From Qipengyuania mesophila (GTDB lineage: Bacteria > Pseudomonadota > Alphaproteobacteria > Sphingomonadales > Sphingomonadaceae): DNA of 64,000 nt. The translations under genes and the position numbers were made by a program. The stretch lies in contig NZ_JAIGNU010000001.1 in the NCBI RefSeq assembly GCF_019711655.1, positions 901,501 through 965,500 of the forward strand, written 5' to 3'. The notes beneath the pieces are model-generated. The model had not been told where the DNA came from and searched no databases. It saw only the letters and a list, made by a program, of their open reading frames with translations. Below, piece after piece: positions 62,018 through 64,000 of the stretch; the first letter of the stretch is position 1; the number at the start of each line of letters is the position of its first letter.

Positions 62018-62179
62018 TCAATCTCCGTTGCGGCTCACCAGGAAGCGGCCGATCAATACGCCCGCCAGTCCGACCGCGACCAGCGTCAGCGCGCTCGGCT
62101 CGACCAGCCTCGCGGCAATGCCCGCCGGGCCGCCGAGATCCGCGAATTGCGCGGCCAGGGAGATGAACTGGCTGCTCAT
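62018..62179 (-). CDS. 53-residue membrane microprotein in the his operon
   Basis: MSSQFISLAAQFADLGGPAG... with a C-terminal hydrophobic span LTLVAVGLAGVLIGRFLVS and RNGD at the end. A preceding VEPSA plus glycine-rich span and basic residue recalls a PEP-CTERM signal in miniature, but it is short and without a passenger, so a tail-anchored membrane peptide is more likely. It lies between hisF and hisE on the same strand with the same composition. No homologue recognised. Confidence 0.6.
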   Translation of the reverse strand: MSSQFISLAAQFADLGGPAGIAARLVEPSALTLVAVGLAGVLIGRFLVSRNGD

Positions 62180-62247
62180 GGACGCTGCTTATCATTTGAC
62201 GGGAGATGCCGCATGAACGGCGAGCGTGCCGTCCCGTGGCGAGACGG

Positions 62248-63018
62248 TCAGCCGCGCGCGGGCAGGCCCGCCGCGCGCAGGGCGGCATGCGCCTCGGCGA
62301 TGGTGTGCTCGCCGAAATGGAAGATCGAGGCGGCAAGCACCGCGCTGGCATGGCCGCGCGTCACCCCTTCGACGAGGTGGTCGAGCGAACCGACCCCGCC
62401 GCTGGCGATGACCGGCACCGAAACCGCGTCGGCGATCGCGCGGGTCAGTTCGACGTCGTAACCCGCCTTGGTGCCGTCGCCGTCCATCGAGGTGACGAGC
62501 AATTCGCCCGCCCCCAGCTCCGCAAGGCGGATGGCATGTTCGACCGCGTCGATCCCGGTCGGCTTGCGCCCGCCATGCGTGTAGATTTCCCAGCCGCGCG
62601 CCTGCCCGCTGGTCGAGGCGCGCGCGTCGACGCTGGCGACGACGCACTGGCTGCCGAACTTCTCGGCAATCTCGCGCACCAGTTCGGGTCGCGACACGGC
62701 GGCCGAATTGACCGCCACCTTGTCCGCACCCGCGAGCAGCAGCGCGCGGGCGTCCTCGACGCTGCGCACCCCGCCGCCGACGGTCAGCGGCATGAAACAG
62801 ACCTTGGCGGTGCGCTCGACCATGTCGAGCAGTGTCCCGCGCCCTTCGTGGCTCGCCGAAATGTCGAGGAAGCAGAGCTCGTCCGCCCCGGCGGCGTCAT
62901 AGGCCTTGGCCTGCTCGACCGGATCGCCCGCATCCTTGAGATCGATGAAATTGACGCCCTTGACCACGCGCCCGTCGCGCACGTCGAGGCAGGGGATGAC
63001 GCGGATACGGACGGTCAT
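62248..63018 (-). CDS. hisF: Imidazole glycerol phosphate synthase subunit HisF
   Basis: 256 residues, (beta/alpha)8 barrel. Catalytic Asp11 ([14 protein letters not shown]) and Asp130 ([10 protein letters not shown]); phosphate motifs LTVGGGVRS and [12 protein letters not shown]. With HisH it forms IGP and AICAR. The ATG overlaps the stop of the small membrane-protein gene (ATGA). HisH is not in the window. Confidence 0.96.
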   Translation of the reverse strand: MTVRIRVIPCLDVRDGRVVKGVNFIDLKDAGDPVEQAKAYDAAGADELCFLDISASHEGRGTLLDMVERTAKVCFMPLTVGGGVRSVEDARALLLAGADKVAVNSAAVSRPELVREIAEKFGSQCVVASVDARASTSGQARGWEIYTHGGRKPTGIDAVEHAIRLAELGAGELLVTSMDGDGTKAGYDVELTRAIADAVSVPVIASGGVGSLDHLVEGVTRGHASAVLAASIFHFGEHTIAEAHAALRAAGLPARG

Positions 63019-63245
63019 CGGGTCACCATCACGACTGCCCCTATGAAATACCAGCTGACGAAAAGGAAAAGGAGGATATCGATGCCGACCATCAGCCAGT
63101 ATTTTCGCGCATTTCCGGACCGCGCATAGGTGAAGCGCCCCCACCCAGCCTCAAGATTCTTGAAATCGCGGACAAGGACGCGGCCCTGACCCAGCCAGAG
63201 GGCGACGATGAAGGCGCCATAAATGATTGCCAGCGCCTTGCTCAC
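63015..63245 (-). CDS. Small two-span membrane protein between hisA and hisF
   Basis: 76 residues, two hydrophobic segments (about 5-22 and 50-72, with [24 protein letters not shown]) separated by a basic loop ([29 protein letters not shown]). Both ends overlap neighbours by four bases (ATGA), so it is made with hisA and hisF. I do not recognise the family. A role in histidine synthesis is not evident. Confidence 0.75.
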   Translation of the reverse strand: MSKALAIIYGAFIVALWLGQGRVLVRDFKNLEAGWGRFTYARSGNARKYWLMVGIDILLFLFVSWYFIGAVVMVTR

Positions 63246-63970
63246 GCCCGTGCCGCCACGCGCAGCGCCGCGGCCAGATCGAGGCGGCCATCGTAGAGCG
63301 CGCGCCCGGTGATCACACCTTCGATCCCCTGAGGTGCGAATTGCGCCAGGAGGTCGATATCGATCAGGCCCTTGACCCCGCCGCTGGCGATCACCGGTAT
63401 GTCCACCTGCCGCGCCAGCCCCACAGTGGCATCGATATTGACCCCCGTGAGCAGCCCGTCGCGGCCGATGTCGGTGAACAGCAGCGCGGCAACGCCCGCA
63501 TCCTCGAACCGCCGGGCAAGGTCGATCACCGGCACGTCTGAGACCTCCGCCCAGCCCTCGGTCGCGACCATGCCGTCGCGCGCATCGACCGCGACCACCA
63601 CGGCGCCGGGGTGCTCGCGCGCCATGTCCTTGACGAATTCGGGGTCCTTGAGCGCGGCGGAGCCCATCACCACGCGGGCGACGCCTGCCGCGAACCAGCC
63701 CTCGACATCGGCGCGCGTGCGGATGCCGCCGCCGAGCTGGACCCGACCAGGAAAGGCCGCGACGATAGCCTCGACCGCGCCGCGATTCTGCGCCTCGCCT
63801 TTGAACGATCCGTCGAGATCGACGACGTGGAGATGCGTCGCCCCGGCCTCGGCGAACTGCCGTGCCTGCGCCGCCGGATCGTCACCATAGACGGTCGCGC
63901 GGTCCATATCGCCTTCGGCGAGGCGCACCACCGCGCCGGCCTTGAGATCGATCGCGGGAAATACGATCAC
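63242..63970 (-). CDS. hisA: 1-(5-phosphoribosyl)-5-[(5-phosphoribosylamino)methylideneamino]imidazole-4-carboxamide isomerase
   Basis: 242 residues from GTG 63970, chosen because it overlaps an upstream stop (GTGA) and has GGAG nine bases before; a GTG at 63979 would add three residues. (beta/alpha)8 barrel with acid-base Asp in FPAIDLKAG and AVDARDG, LGGGIRTRADVEGW and VIASGGVKG. Fourth step of histidine synthesis (Amadori rearrangement). Confidence 0.95.
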   Translation of the reverse strand: MIVFPAIDLKAGAVVRLAEGDMDRATVYGDDPAAQARQFAEAGATHLHVVDLDGSFKGEAQNRGAVEAIVAAFPGRVQLGGGIRTRADVEGWFAAGVARVVMGSAALKDPEFVKDMAREHPGAVVVAVDARDGMVATEGWAEVSDVPVIDLARRFEDAGVAALLFTDIGRDGLLTGVNIDATVGLARQVDIPVIASGGVKGLIDIDLLAQFAPQGIEGVITGRALYDGRLDLAAALRVAARA

Positions 63971-64000
63971 GGCTTCCACTCCAGAAACTTGCTCATCAGG
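63967..64000 (-). CDS. 3' end of an unidentified gene upstream of hisA
   Basis: The minus frame reads LMSKFLEWKP then TGA at 63967-63969, overlapping the hisA GTG by four bases. The gene enters from beyond the right edge. In related genomes other his genes often sit here, but ten residues are too few to identify it. Confidence 0.4.
   Translation of the reverse strand, partial: LMSKFLEWKP

Overview
The window is high-GC chromosomal DNA of an alphaproteobacterium, most likely Sphingomonadales and probably Erythrobacteraceae (inference from gene content: a BphP photoreceptor fused to an HWE kinase and receiver domain, a CC_3452-family protein, an SDHAF4/DUF1674 protein, rpsT next to dnaA, and short type L36). 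I see no transposase, phage, plasmid or CRISPR gene. It reads as ordinary core chromosome with a few composition-shifted orphan genes and several unusual palindromic intergenic elements.

Layout. 1-4544 (+): the end of a telA-like gene, an XpaC-like partner, a PHA-granule-region protein, then heme oxygenase bphO and bacteriophytochrome bphP as a one-base-overlap pair. 4566-7896 (-): TonB and a TonB-dependent receptor. 8147-15280: an Fe(II)/2OG oxygenase, NupC, YhhQ and a DUF421 protein, then a minus-strand operon joining glutathione-dependent formaldehyde oxidation (adhC, fghA) with a 3-oxoacid CoA-transferase (scoAB), and tRNA-Lys. 15344-25102: folK, a secreted M20 peptidase, aguB, a SIMPL lipoprotein with a striking leader hairpin, an exported methyltransferase, msrA, two unknowns, rsmB and a 52-residue SDHAF4. 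25215-30917 (-): mrp, an orphan molybdenum hydroxylase large subunit, hemH and a P450 with a palindromic operator candidate.

30994-39796: hflKC, degP, PBP1A, msrB, rpsT and dnaA, with a cluster of GANTC sites before dnaA. 39912-47544: DUF983, moeB, a sirtuin, dapB with a coupled HEAGH protein, a potassium channel, nth, a dicarboxylate/glutamate symporter and dapE. 47574-50480: cupin, S1/P1 nuclease, GST and two VOC proteins. 50491-53821 (-): the classic rpmH-rnpA-yidD-yidC-engB cluster. 53943-60999: a ClpP-like exported protein, comM, unknowns, an HxlR regulator divergent from a CC_3452 gene, a HAD hydrolase and rpmJ. 61286-64000 (-): a tight histidine operon, hisA - small membrane protein - hisF - 53-aa microprotein - hisE - HIT, ending in a region with large inverted repeats.

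Themes: tetrapyrrole and redox cofactor use (heme oxygenase to biliverdin to BphP; ferrochelatase next to P450; Mrp next to a molybdoenzyme), envelope protein quality control (HflKC, DegP, YidC/YidD), methionine sulfoxide repair (MsrA, MsrB), and lysine/DAP biosynthesis (DapB, DapE). The best leads are regulatory DNA/RNA elements rather than a new multi-gene system; I found no convincing undescribed defence or biosynthetic island.
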